DNA of 10,902 nt from Beroe ovata (lineage: Eukaryota; Ctenophora; Nuda; Beroida; Beroidae): the NCBI GenBank assembly GCA_946803715.1, contig CAMPET010000056.1, positions 9,993-20,894 of the forward strand, read 5' to 3'. Each line of letters starts with the position of its first letter. Within the stretch, counting starts at the first letter, position 1. Position numbers and translations under genes: made by a program. Of the stretch, positions 1-8,206 are shown piece after piece. The notes under the pieces were generated by a model. That model saw only the letters and a list, made by a program, of their open reading frames with translations, was not told the DNA's origin and ran no database searches.

Positions 1-54
1 TGTGTGTGTGTGTGTGTGTGTGTGTGTGCATGCATGTGTGTGCGTGTGTATGTG
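1..54. repeat. (TG)n microsatellite, window-truncated
   Basis: An interrupted TG dinucleotide run with CATG interruptions opens the window, so its true length is unknown. The same TG tract recurs at 1047-1086 at the equivalent position of the second copy of the large duplication, so it belongs to the duplicated unit. The short Cys/Val/His-rich reading frame over it is a translation of the simple repeat and is not a gene. Confidence 0.95.
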
Positions 55-506
55 TTTTTGGCTGTGTGATATACTGAGCATTCTTCGGAGCAGGAAAACA
101 CATTCATATAGCACACCTACATCCTATGTGTGCATTAAGTCTACAATTTTGTGTAGGAGATGGATGGAGCCTAGCAATGAAGCAACATGAACTTACTCCT
201 ACCCTTGCTGGCAGGATTTCATCCCTGAGTGGAGTCTTGATTGCGTGGCGCCGAGGCTAGGGAAAACCTCAACAACATACCGTATAGGTATTATTATTAT
301 TATGCACGATGCACTATTTCACTACCCATAGGATATGATGCACAATGCAAATTTAAAACAACAACAATTATGTTTCTCATCAGACCTATAAGGAGGAAAC
401 AAGTTTAAACTACTATTAGCGTTTTCCTAACAACTGAGATGGCAGTGATGAGCTCCCTGCTGCTGTTCACTACTGAAATGGAAGCATCACAAGACCCATT
501 TTCGTC

Positions 507-758
507 CCTAGTGTAACTCCAGTTTGATGGCATGCTCATCAACAGTCAGATAGCCAAAAACAACCAAATTATAATATAGATATCAATCAATGTGACATAC
601 AATACCAGACCCCAATTATACTGTATTATGCTTTTTACAAATGTATTAATGCTGGGCTAATGTCATTCAAGTGTCATCTAGGGCTTTATAATGTGTGCCC
701 ATGAATCAAAAGTATATACAATATACATATATAGCTGGTGTGATTATGAACCAATCTT
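507..758. other. Segment present only in copy A
   Basis: About 244 nt of AT-rich sequence present in copy A and missing from copy B at the matching point (around 1541-1550). Either it was deleted from B in two steps or inserted into A. I find no target-site duplication or inverted termini that would decide it, and no gene within it. Confidence 0.7.
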
Positions 759-925
759 TCACCGATCAATGAATTGGTCAATTGTCAAATAGTAAGTTAT
801 GCAAGACTTAGGGGTTCTCTCAGAGTATTTTTCATGTATGCGCATTGCGCACCACAGTCCACACTCATTAATATTGATCTGCATCTTCATTATCGGCATC
901 TTTTCCTCAAATTTATCTCTTCCAG

Positions 926-997
926 TGATAGCTCAGTAATGAAAATATTTGAAAAGGCTGAGGGATGTCATCCAAGAGAATGCAGGATTGTCTAAAG
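926..997 (+). other. Exon-like segment in copy A, non-coding or terminal
   Basis: A 72-nt segment bounded by a pyrimidine-rich acceptor (TTTATCTCTTCCAG) and a strong consensus donor (GTGAGT at 998). The counterpart in copy B (1698-1766) keeps both sites. Frames 0 and 2 stop within the first few codons. Frame 1 runs from the start, including an ATG at 938, to a TAA just before the donor. As an exon it could therefore be untranslated or part of a non-coding RNA, or a decayed coding exon. Chance splice-like sites are possible, so confidence is low. Confidence 0.3.
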
Positions 998-1011
998 GTG
1001 AGTTTGTTTTG

Positions 1012-1032
1012 AATGTGTTCTCAAAACACATT
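1012..1032. repeat. Short perfect hairpin in copy A
   Basis: AATGTGTT and AACACATT form an 8-bp perfect inverted repeat around a 5-nt loop, just downstream of the exon-like donor. It is preserved identically at 1781-1801 in copy B. No terminator or processing role can be assigned. Confidence 0.6.
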
Positions 1033-1045
1033 ATGACTCTGGTTA

Positions 1046-1046
1046 N
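1046..1046. other. Assembly ambiguity (N)
   Basis: A single N sits exactly between GGTTA, the end of repeat copy A, and the TG tract of copy B. This is where the assembler met a tandem-duplication junction and a dinucleotide repeat together. The number of repeat copies or TG units may be wrong here. Confidence 0.9.
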
Positions 1047-1697
1047 TGTGTGTGTGTGTGTGTGCATGTGTGTTCGTGTGTATATGTTTTTGGCTGTGTG
1101 ATATACTGAGCGTTCTTCAGAACAGGAACACACATTCATATAGCACACCTACATCCTATGTGTGCATTAAATCTACAATTTTGTGTAGGAGATGGATCAA
1201 GCCTAGCAATAAAGCAACATAAACTTATAGGATTACTCCCTACCCTTGCTGGCAGGATTTCATCCCTGAGTGGAGTCTTGATTGCGTGGCGCCGAGGCTA
1301 GGGAAAACCTCAACAACATATAGGTATTATTATTATTATGCACGATGCACTAGTTCACTACCCATAGGATATGATGCACAATGCAAATTTATAACAACAA
1401 ATATGTTTCCTCATCAGACCTATAAGGAGGAAACAAGTATAAACTACTATTAGCGTTTTCCTAACAACTGAGATGGCAGTGAATGAGCTCCCTGCTGCTG
1501 TTCACTACTGCAATGGAAGCATCACAAGACCCATTTTCGTCATGGCATGGTCACCGATCAATGAATTGGTCAATTGTCGAATAGTAACTTATGCAAGGGG
1601 TTCTCTCAGAGTATTTTCCATGTATGTGCACCACACTCATTAATATTAATCTGCATCTTCATTATCAGCATCTTTTCCTCAAATTTTTCTCTTCCAG

Positions 1698-1766
1698 TGA
1701 TAGCTGAATGAAAATATTGAAAAAGGCTTAGGGATGTCATCCAAGAGAATGCAGGATTGTCTAAAG
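1698..1766 (+). other. Exon-like segment in copy B
   Basis: A 69-nt counterpart of 926-997, with acceptor TTTTTCTCTTCCAG and donor GTGAGT at 1767 intact. The frame open in copy A is broken here: TGA soon after the acceptor and TAG after the ATG-initiated stretch. A coding role would not survive in this copy. Confidence 0.3.
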
Positions 1767-1780
1767 GTGAGTTTGTTGTG

Positions 1781-1801
1781 AATGTGTTCTCAAAACACAT
1801 T
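1781..1801. repeat. Short perfect hairpin in copy B
   Basis: The identical 8-bp inverted repeat with the CTCAA loop found at 1012-1032, retained in the second copy of the duplication. Confidence 0.6.
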
Positions 1802-1815
1802 ATGACTCTGGTTAT

Positions 1816-2278
1816 GATTTGGTTCAACATCAATCCTAACCAAACATAACAACAATGTGGGCAATTGAACATATGACAATGTTGTATTAAATACATGAAC
1901 ATTGAATATATCATAATGTAGCACAGATCTCTTTACAGATGACATGTGATCGATCAGTTATTTTAAAATTTGGGTGTCTTTTCTCGCAGAAACCTTCCCA
2001 CAATGATTAAAATTGTCCGCGATCGTGCGACTTATAATAGAAATATCATGGGCTGGTCTTTATCAAGAGTAATATTCGACCTTTCTTTGTTATTAGATTC
2101 CGATCCTGTATTTTCCTTCATTCCTCAAATTTATGAACCCTAATTTGATTTACCGTCCTCTGTGCACCACGCATTGAAGATTGCCCATGTGATAATTAGG
2201 GTAGAGGCTCACCTCAATAATCCACTTCCACAATTTGCTATTCAAACTTGCATTACTGGTTTAGGAGTTGTTGCTACT
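1816..2278 (+). promoter_or_regulatory. Upstream region of the choline transporter
   Basis: Unique sequence between the duplication and the transporter start codon, presumably promoter and 5' UTR. A CpG-containing patch (CCGCGATCGTGCGAC, about 2017-2031) is followed by a TATA-like TATAATA at 2033-2039, about 240 nt before the ATG. That is far for a TATA box unless the 5' UTR is long or spliced. A start-stop uORF (ATG TGA, 2187-2192) lies 87 nt before the real start, in a weak context (C at -3). The ATG at 2279 is the first ATG in its frame after an in-frame stop. Promoter assignment is by position only. Confidence 0.35.
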
Positions 2279-5200
2279 ATGGCTGAAATCAATGTACCTG
2301 GGCTTGCAGGGCTCATAGTTTTCTATTTTCTCATTCTTTTTGCTGGGATTTTTTCCAAGAAGTACGTATACTGCAGAAAATTGACTGAATATATTTATTA
2401 CCTATATCTGATACGGCATATCTGATACGACCTCCAATCGAGGTCCTGATATAGAGGTCCTCTATGGCGCATGTATAATTGGGTAACAATTCCTTATTTC
2501 AGGATCTTGCGGATCTTCAACAAGGGAGGCTCGAAGAAAGATGAGGAAGGGGAGGGGAAAGTTCTCTCATCTACTGATGACATGATGCTGGCTGGACGAG
2601 ACATCAACTACTTCGTGGGGATATTCACCATGACTGCAACATGGGTTGGGGGTGGATATATCAATGGAGCTGCCGAGGCCACAATCAAGAAGGGTGTGGT
2701 GAGTAGTATGAAACATGGTTGAAAGCAATTAATGCGAGTCGTCAATCCCTTGCTCGTGGATTTCATTTCTAATTTGTAGCTGTGGTGTCAAGCTCCATTC
2801 TGCTATGCTATATCGCTCTTCTGTGGTGGCCTCTTCTTTGCTAAGAAAATGAGAAAGATGAACTTTGTGACAATGCTGGATCCTTTTCAAGAGAAGTATG
2901 GCAAGATAATAGGAGCATTCTTCTACATCCCAGCCTTCTCTGGCGAGGTTAGGTTTTTTTTGTTTTTGGTTCATAACATACCAGAACCTACTACGTTATC
3001 TCTGATTTTCCCAATCATCAACAGATTTTGTGGTCAGCTGCAATTCTGTCTGCCCTCGGAACTTCACTCCAAGTCATTTGTGGTATACCCGAAGAGTCTT
3101 CAATCATAGCATCCGCGGGATTTGCCATGTTTTACACCCTGTTTGGCGGTACGTATGTAATAAGCCACTCCTGATAATTGCAAGCGTAATAATGATAACA
3201 CTGAATAACCTACCTTTCGCCATGCGCCAGGTCTCTACTCAGTGGCGTTCACTGATATCTTCCAACTGATATGCATCTTTGTGGGTCTAATTCTGGGAAT
3301 TCCGTTCATGACAACAAACACACACGTCCACCAGCCTCTCAAGGTTAGATTACAGGATTGCTATGTGGGGTGGTGCCGACGGTGAAAATGGTGAATTCTC
3401 CTTTCTTCAACCAATTCACTATAAAATTTCTTCCACTATTTTTCAATATCGGCAACGCTCCCACGTGTTCAGCTATATTTGTTTCACTACCTGTCTTGCC
3501 TGTGGTTACACTAGTTCATTTCCCCAGGCGTCTGTTCAATTTGACGGCAAGGAACACTCATTATTGGGAAGCATTGCTCCTTCAGATGCTGCAATGTGGG
3601 TGAGTGACAGCAACCATTGCAAATGTGCTTGCTGCACGATATTATGTTAACCTTCTCACTTCATTCTGATTCATGCTGGATACTCAGGAATGACCAACAC
3701 AATGAACAACATGCCATATACAAGTAATAGCATGCAATATACAGCTACCTACTGATGGAGTTCATTCCCCTCTATTTCTGCAGGTGGACGCTGCTATCAT
3801 GATGATGTGTGGGGGTATCCCATGGCAGGCATATTTCCAACGTGTCCTCTCCTCACGGACACCCGATGTTGCCAAGGTGTTGTCCATGTGTGCTGCCATT
3901 GGCTGCTTTTCCGCTGCCATTCCTGCCGTTATCATAGGTAACTATTGCGGGCACATTGTACTGTTGATGGTTTAATAAGTACGAAAGTACCTCTTTACTC
4001 TTTAGTATATAATAGTATCGCTCAAGTGCTCGGCTCTCGCCTAGAACAAATAGGACAAAGTTTGTGCCAGTACTGAATTCACATATGGCCAGGGTGTATA
4101 TAATTGTGTTATCGGAATCTAATCATTTGCCATGGTGACCCACGATGAGTTTCAAACCAGTAAAACCTCTTATCAGCGATCATTCTCTAATTGTGTTATC
4201 GCAATATAGCGTGAAAACACCCCCTCACGGCGCCAGGATCATGTTCCGATTCTGTCTCGGTTCTACCTGATTATTGGGAAGATTCCCGGATATTGAAAAG
4301 ATTGAATTTCACCTCATGTCCTGGTGTGATCTAGACTATATGAGCAGACGGAGAATGAACCGTAATATTCATCTCACCAATCTCAGGATAACGGTTTATG
4401 AGTGTTGACAAATATGTTGTTCTATTTATAGTCTCCACGTCTCACAGGCTGGATTGCAATGAACACTGACTGGGAAGCTGTCGGTTTTACTCAGATAATA
4501 GACGGTGACGAGTACAAACTCGCTGTTCCCGCCTGTCTCAACTACCTCTGTCCTCCTGCAGTCACGTTCATAGGTTTGTGTGCAGTACCTATGCTCTGTC
4601 TCTGAGACCGTGTCAAAATTATCATGTCTGACGTGCAACTTTGTCAGACAGTTACTCAGTACTCTATTATAGATGAGGGATTCCTAGCTCATCACCATTA
4701 ATATACTGTCAGGGCTGGGAGCAGTGTCTGCAGCTGTAATGAGCTCTACCGACAGCTCAATACTCGGAGTCAGCTGCATGTTTACCAGAAACGTGTTTAG
4801 AACTGTCTTCATGCCACAAGCTTCAGACAGGTAGGTATATCATGAGAATACGATTTTGTTCGGACAACCAATAAGGAGACGAACGAGGGTCGAGATCAGA
4901 CATCGAATGTTTTCTCATATGTCGATTTATTACAGGGTCATGAAGTGGGCATTGCGGGCTATAATTGTGGTGAACACATCTATTGCAATGATAATAGCCA
5001 TCACAGTAAAGTCTGTGTACGGGCTCTACTTGATTTGCAGGTTTGTAATGCTGTTATTATAATCATTGGACATGAATTCGATCTGAACAAGACTTGAACA
5101 ACAGCTAGGTATAACCTGTCCCCACTCTCCCAGTGACCTGGTCTTCATTCTCCTGTTCCCCCATCTTGTGTTAGTGGTCCACTTCCCCAAGTATGCTAAC

Positions 5201-5385
5201 AAGTACGGTATGATCGTGGGTTTCTCAATGGCATTCCTACTTCGGGCACTTTCCGGCGAACCGGTCCTCAAATACGATGCGGTCTTGAAGTTTCCCTACT
5301 ACCAGGTTCATGTCAGCTCTCCGATTCCGATTGATTGATTGATTGATTGATTGACTATTTGATTGATTGATTGATTGATTGATTA

Positions 5386-5421
<36 letters not shown>

Positions 5422-5914
5422 ATTGGTTGGTTGACTATGACTACCTCCCACGTTGCAGGAAGGTGTCGGCGATGAAATTGGTTATCAGAGATTCCCATAT
5501 CGGATATTCCTCATGCTACTCCATCTCGGGCTGGTCATAGCTGTGACACTCCTTACAGAGTTCCTCCACAGAGAAGGTATCGAATTTGAAAATATTTCCA
5601 TTCTCAGTAATTTATGGTATGATCAACACTATTGTCTGACATAACATGGCATTATTATACTTTAGTAGTAGGTGGTATTATAATTCGAATTTCGACTAGA
5701 CCCACGCTCAATGTGTAACAATGCTCTGACAGGTTACGTGACAGAGGAATGGGATGTTCTGGGTGTTTTCACAGAGAGGGAGAAGAAGTCTGACCTTGTC
5801 ATTCAGAACACCAGCTGTCAAGCTAACGGTAAAGCGAGTGAGGCCAGCCCGCCAGCCGAGACCAATGGAGAAAAGGTGGAAAATGACGGTGGTGCTGCTG
5901 TGTCAGCTATATGA
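2279..5914 (+). CDS. SLC5A7: High-affinity choline transporter (CHT1), complete, 13 exons
   Basis: Na+/choline cotransporter of the SLC5 family, a plasma-membrane protein that imports choline. Coding exons: 2279-2361, 2503-2698, 2780-2947, 3025-3148, 3231-3343, 3528-3599, 3784-3937, 4448-4573, 4713-4830, 4936-5040, 5134-5305, 5459-5576, 5733-5914. They sum to 1731 nt, giving 576 residues plus TGA. All introns are GT-AG and phases match at each join. The protein aligns end to end with human CHT1 (580 aa): [14 protein letters not shown] at 70-83, VTMLDPFQ at 123-130, [15 protein letters not shown] at 262-276, [11 protein letters not shown] at 347-357. Hydrophobicity allows 13 membrane segments. 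Substrate-site aromatics W75, Y102, W152 and W266 match human W62, Y91, W141 and W254. Acidic residues D61, D254, D359 and E462 match human D48, D242, D349 and E451. The human N301 glycosylation site is replaced by E313. The start has A at -3 and G at +4. The hydrophilic C-terminus ends VSAI, a possible class I PDZ ligand. The human residue matches are from memory; the family call is secure. Confidence 0.96.
3938..4447 (+). other. Intron 7 of the choline transporter, 510 nt
   Basis: By far the longest of the twelve introns; the others are 77-184 nt. It carries two copies of AATTGTGTTATCG (about 4102 and 4191) and no recognisable gene. No exon is missing here, because the residues on each side join without a gap against human CHT1 (IIG followed by WIAMNTDW). 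The acceptor used is CACAG at 4443-4447. The nearer TATAG at 4427-4431 gives the wrong phase. Confidence 0.85.
5329..5433. repeat. (GATT)n microsatellite in intron 11
   Basis: About 105 nt of GATT tetranucleotide repeats with a few interruptions (ACTATT, AATT, GGTT) occupy roughly two thirds of the 153-nt intron 11 (5306-5458). Only about 25 nt then remain before the acceptor CGTTGCAG, including a pyrimidine-rich CTACCTCCCACG and a possible branch site near CTATGAC. Confidence 0.97.
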
Positions 5915-6192
5915 TTCGATCATCACGAGTTACGATAACGGAAACTTAAAATCAAGATTAGTACTGATTTCACTGGAATCTGGATAGAAATGAAAGGCGG
6001 TACTTAGCCAACTCTAAGTAATGTTTTTTGATTATGAGTACCTAATGGTCCATTGGTCCATACATTTGATAAAATACCTATTCTTTGACTGAAGTTGACA
6101 AACAAACTAACAATTTGTATCTCTTAGCAATTTTCAAAATCATGATACCGTCTGATAAGATAAGAAAGCATTATTTTGATCATCCCGCGAAA
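5915..6192. other. Convergent intergenic region holding both 3' UTRs
   Basis: 278 nt separate the stop codon of the choline transporter (+) from that of crystallin gene 1 (-). On neither strand is there an AATAAA or ATTAAA. A GATAAA variant on + occurs near 6069. The two 3' UTRs must share or overlap this space. Confidence 0.7.
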
Positions 6193-6756
6193 TTAATAGC
6201 AGATAGGACGCACCGACGAGTACTTGTCATTATACTGTACGGAAGAGTCGTAATTGCCATAATAGATCGTTGTTCGCTTTCCCGAATAGTCCGGGTGTTC
6301 GTACAGCTCCCAGCTTCCCTTGAGTGCTTGCATTGACGATATTTTGTTGTCCCAATCAGAACCTAAGTCCGATACCGCCCCGGTTATTTGACGGCTTTTC
6401 CCGCCTTTATTCCTGTGTTCGTAAACCATGAGACTGTATTGGTTGCTGTTATAACTATTGCAGATTGGTCGTACAGAGCTCCAAATCGTCTTGCTCGGTG
6501 ATCCGACATTTGTGCCCTCATTCACACGCAGTCTCTTTCCCTCATAGTTCATATGCTCGTACAGCTCCCAGTCACCCTTCTCAGCCCAGTAGCTCTTGAC
6601 CTTGTCATTGTAGCTTGATCCTATGTAATTGGATGAACCGGTAAAGAGCCTGATATCTCCGCCGTAATTGTACTCATTGAACATCCAGAACCTCTGTGCT
6701 ATGAGTGTCGGCGAGAGAGTCAGCATCAGGGTGATGAGATGAAGTATTGCAGCCAT
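6193..6756 (-). CDS. Secreted beta/gamma-crystallin-like protein 1, intronless
   Basis: Encodes 187 residues in one exon. I chose the ATG at 6754-6756 because its context is strong (A at -3, G at +4), and it begins a typical signal peptide (about residues 1-21, ending LIAQ). The in-frame extension upstream starts with TTG. Four Greek-key motifs form two domains: motif 1 from RFWMFNE (22-61), motif 2 from DWELYEH (62-99), motif 3 from YSLMVYEH (107-147), motif 4 from SWELYEH (148-186). Canonical calcium motifs of the (N/D)(N/D)xx(S/T)S type are DNKISS (136-141) and NDKYSS (176-181). In domain 1, NDKVKS (50-55) has Lys at the fifth position and KTIWSS (89-94) lacks the acidic/amide pair. The only mature cysteines are C99 and C186. 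The family is known from sponge geodin, which is also intronless. The role is probably extracellular calcium binding or structural; the exact function is unknown. It is the most diverged of the three paralogues. Confidence 0.93.
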   Translation of the reverse strand: MAAILHLITLMLTLSPTLIAQRFWMFNEYNYGGDIRLFTGSSNYIGSSYNDKVKSYWAEKGDWELYEHMNYEGKRLRVNEGTNVGSPSKTIWSSVRPICNSYNSNQYSLMVYEHRNKGGKSRQITGAVSDLGSDWDNKISSMQALKGSWELYEHPDYSGKRTTIYYGNYDSSVQYNDKYSSVRPICY

Positions 6757-6848
6757 GGTCGTCTTCTTTTTGTTGACAAATGTTATGCACACTTCAATAA
6801 ACAAGTTCTACGAGATGTACTGCGACACTGATGGAGTAGGTGTAAGAG

Positions 6849-6888
6849 AATACCAATAATACTGAGACAATACCTATAATACTGAAAC
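6849..6888. repeat. 20-bp tandem repeat, two units, upstream of crystallin 1
   Basis: Two adjacent 20-nt units, AATACCAATAATACTGAGAC and AATACCTATAATACTGAAAC, differ at two positions. They lie about 93-132 nt upstream of the crystallin 1 start codon, within its likely promoter. No function is assigned. Confidence 0.75.
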
Positions 6889-6895
6889 ACAGCAG

Positions 6896-6912
6896 GTGTT
6901 GTATTTTGACAT
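6896..6912 (-). promoter_or_regulatory. Shared upstream element, crystallin 1 copy
   Basis: On the + strand this reads GTGTTGTATTTTGACAT, 140-156 nt upstream of the start codon. It resembles the elements at 8926-8941 and 10584-10599 upstream of the other two paralogues, with one extra base between GTGT and TTTTGACA. The identity of any binding factor is unknown. Confidence 0.35.
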
Positions 6913-7044
6913 GTCGTTCAGTTCACACAATGAGGTGACGAATTTGGCATCTCTTCCGATCTTTACAACGGAATCGTGTTTTCTATTTCTGTCAAAAATC
7001 GTACAGCTGTTGTAGTCAAGAACCACTTTTTCCTGACAACAAAT

Positions 7045-7089
7045 GATAACGCGATAGTGTACGATAGTGATAACACAATAGTGTACGAT
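7045..7089. repeat. Imperfect direct repeat, period 24
   Basis: The 21-nt unit GATAAC-GCG/ACA-ATAGTGTACGAT occurs at 7045-7065 and 7069-7089 and differs only in the central GCG/ACA triplet. It is a local duplication with no assigned function. Confidence 0.7.
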
Positions 7090-7765
7090 TCAGTGTGACA
7101 AAGCACAACGCGTTCCCCGTCACTAGTGACCTGAATCATATTATTCTGTGGTCTCACTCCACATTTCCGAGGAATTTGGCTGCTGAACTTCCATTTCGAG
7201 AGACACTCTCATTCACCTGTGTCCCTGGAAATCATTGGTCAGCAACGGAGTTCCGAATTTCGGTGGCCAGTGCCCTGCTGTACATTCGGTAATTGGGTTA
7301 CCTATTAGAACATCGCGAGATGTTAGAAACCTTCACCAATTCACGAATCACAATAGATCTTCATTCGTGAAGGTCCCTCGAAGACGAATTGATGCATTAT
7401 TCTGCCCCTGCCCACCGCCAGGATAACATACTCCATGGTAAAACCCCTACTCTGACCTCTGATGACCCCCACTGTTCTCTTTATGAAACTTTTACCACTT
7501 TACCGATGGTAGCGGTAGTTCTCACAGCCTCACAGCCGAGCTATGAATCCCATTATTCCCTACTAACATCTCTCGATCTCGCATTCTGTCCCCTTAGTCA
7601 TAGGAGAAATACTTTATTTAAATCAAGTGAGGAGCTTCGCGCGCGTTGAACAGTGAGTTACTGCTAAGCGGATTTTCGAGCCAGTGAAGTTGTCAACGTG
7701 TGATAGCAGGGAGCTGTTACCTACAGTAGGTATACCTATTTATAACTCTCATTACTTTAGGAGGT

Positions 7766-7815
7766 GAAGCAGTAGAAAGTGATATTATATTTGATTATTA
7801 TATAGGTACTGCTTC
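7766..7815. repeat. Inverted repeat with AT-rich loop
   Basis: GAAGCAGTA (7766-7774) and TACTGCTTC (7807-7815) are perfect 9-bp inverted arms around a 32-nt AT-rich spacer. The arms could be short terminal repeats of a small element or chance; there are no flanking duplications that I can see. Confidence 0.5.
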
Positions 7816-8206
7816 GTAGCCGAGCTGTTGTCTCCAGCTTAATCACCCCTGTCACTTACAGTGATAACACTCATGGTGCACCGTGTCTCTTGTCAGTCAG
7901 CACTTAGGTTTCCCAGAGGGTCAATTCAATAGGTGGATTGACATGATTGACATCCGGTGGGGTGAAAAGGGGTCCGATCTCATACGACAGATATATATAT
8001 CTCGCTTACTGTAAAAAAGTCACTTCTACCAACTATCACTTCTGTGCTACTACCATGTTTGACTTCATCAATCCAACGAATGGGATTAGATCTGAGAATT
8101 CTCTTATAAGAGGGATTGTATTATTGACAAGACAAATGATGCTATAAGTTGATGCCATTCAGTAGTTATTAGAATTATCATTCATATGAACACAAGATGG
8201 CATATT

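Larger units (their letters stand above)
1..1046. repeat. Tandem duplication, copy A (longer copy)
   Basis: First copy of a roughly 1-kb unit. Aligned directly, 61-194 matches 1093-1226 with 9 mismatches in 134 positions and no gaps, an offset of 1032. Similarity continues through the GTATTATTATTATTATG stretch (about 288-305), the GACCTATAAGGAGGAAACAAG segment (about 385-404) and the block 759-1045, and stops at CTCTGGTTA just before the N. Six of the nine mismatches are G in copy A and A in copy B. I see no transposase, reverse transcriptase or clear terminal inverted repeats. The unit could be a segmental tandem duplication or two neighbouring non-autonomous elements. More copies may lie to the left of the window. 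Confidence 0.9.
1047..1815. repeat. Tandem duplication, copy B (internally shortened)
   Basis: Second copy of the unit, from its TG tract to the shared end CTCTGGTTA near 1814, after which the sequence becomes unique. Relative to copy A it lacks two blocks, corresponding to A positions about 507-526 and 535-758, separated by a retained ATGGCATG at 1542-1549. It has several other small indels. The copy ends about 460 nt before the choline transporter start codon. Confidence 0.88.
6757..8206. other. Intergenic region between crystallin genes 1 and 2
   Basis: About 1.45 kb between two - strand genes, containing the promoter of gene 1 at its left end and the 3' UTR of gene 2 at its right end. 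It holds small repeats and inverted repeats listed separately. An imperfect inverted repeat (ACCTTCAC at 7329-7336 against ATTCGTGAAGGT at 7363-7374) and a short palindrome (ACCTAC A GTAGGT, 7719-7731) add nothing clear. I found no remnant of a fourth crystallin gene and no RNA gene. Forward reading frames here (for example 7389-7649) show no family features. Confidence 0.6.

Noticed and set aside
195-305. tRNA-derived SINE ending in an ATT tail (GGCGCCGAGGC region followed by TATTATTATTATTATG)
   Set aside because: I could not find convincing Pol III A and B boxes or target-site duplications; it is part of the larger duplicated unit.
1606-1914. 102-codon - strand frame in copy B that shares NPAFSWMTSLSLF with a frame in copy A (933-1148)
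   Set aside because: The sharing follows from the duplication of the DNA. The frames diverge at both ends, run into the TG repeat in copy A, and show no family features.
2429-2445. GACCTC/GAGGTC hairpin and repeated ATCTGATACG in intron 1
   Set aside because: Arms of only 6 bp and a short local repeat; nothing beyond chance can be claimed.
4427-4431. TATAG acceptor for exon 8 of the transporter
   Set aside because: It is out of phase with exon 7. The CACAG at 4443-4447 restores phase and gives an ungapped match to human CHT1.
5026-5271. - strand frame opposite transporter exons 10-11, and another at 4426-4638 opposite exon 8
   Set aside because: Antisense of well-supported exons, without family features.
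5329-5433. CRISPR-like array
   Set aside because: A simple GATT tetranucleotide repeat inside an animal intron, with no unique spacers.
6757-6804. N-terminal extension of crystallin 1
   Set aside because: The extension starts with TTG, not ATG. The ATG at 6754-6756 has an optimal context and opens a signal peptide that matches the two paralogues.
7389-7649. 86-codon + strand frame between crystallins 1 and 2
   Set aside because: Low-complexity composition, no recognisable motif, no splice or promoter support; compatible with chance.
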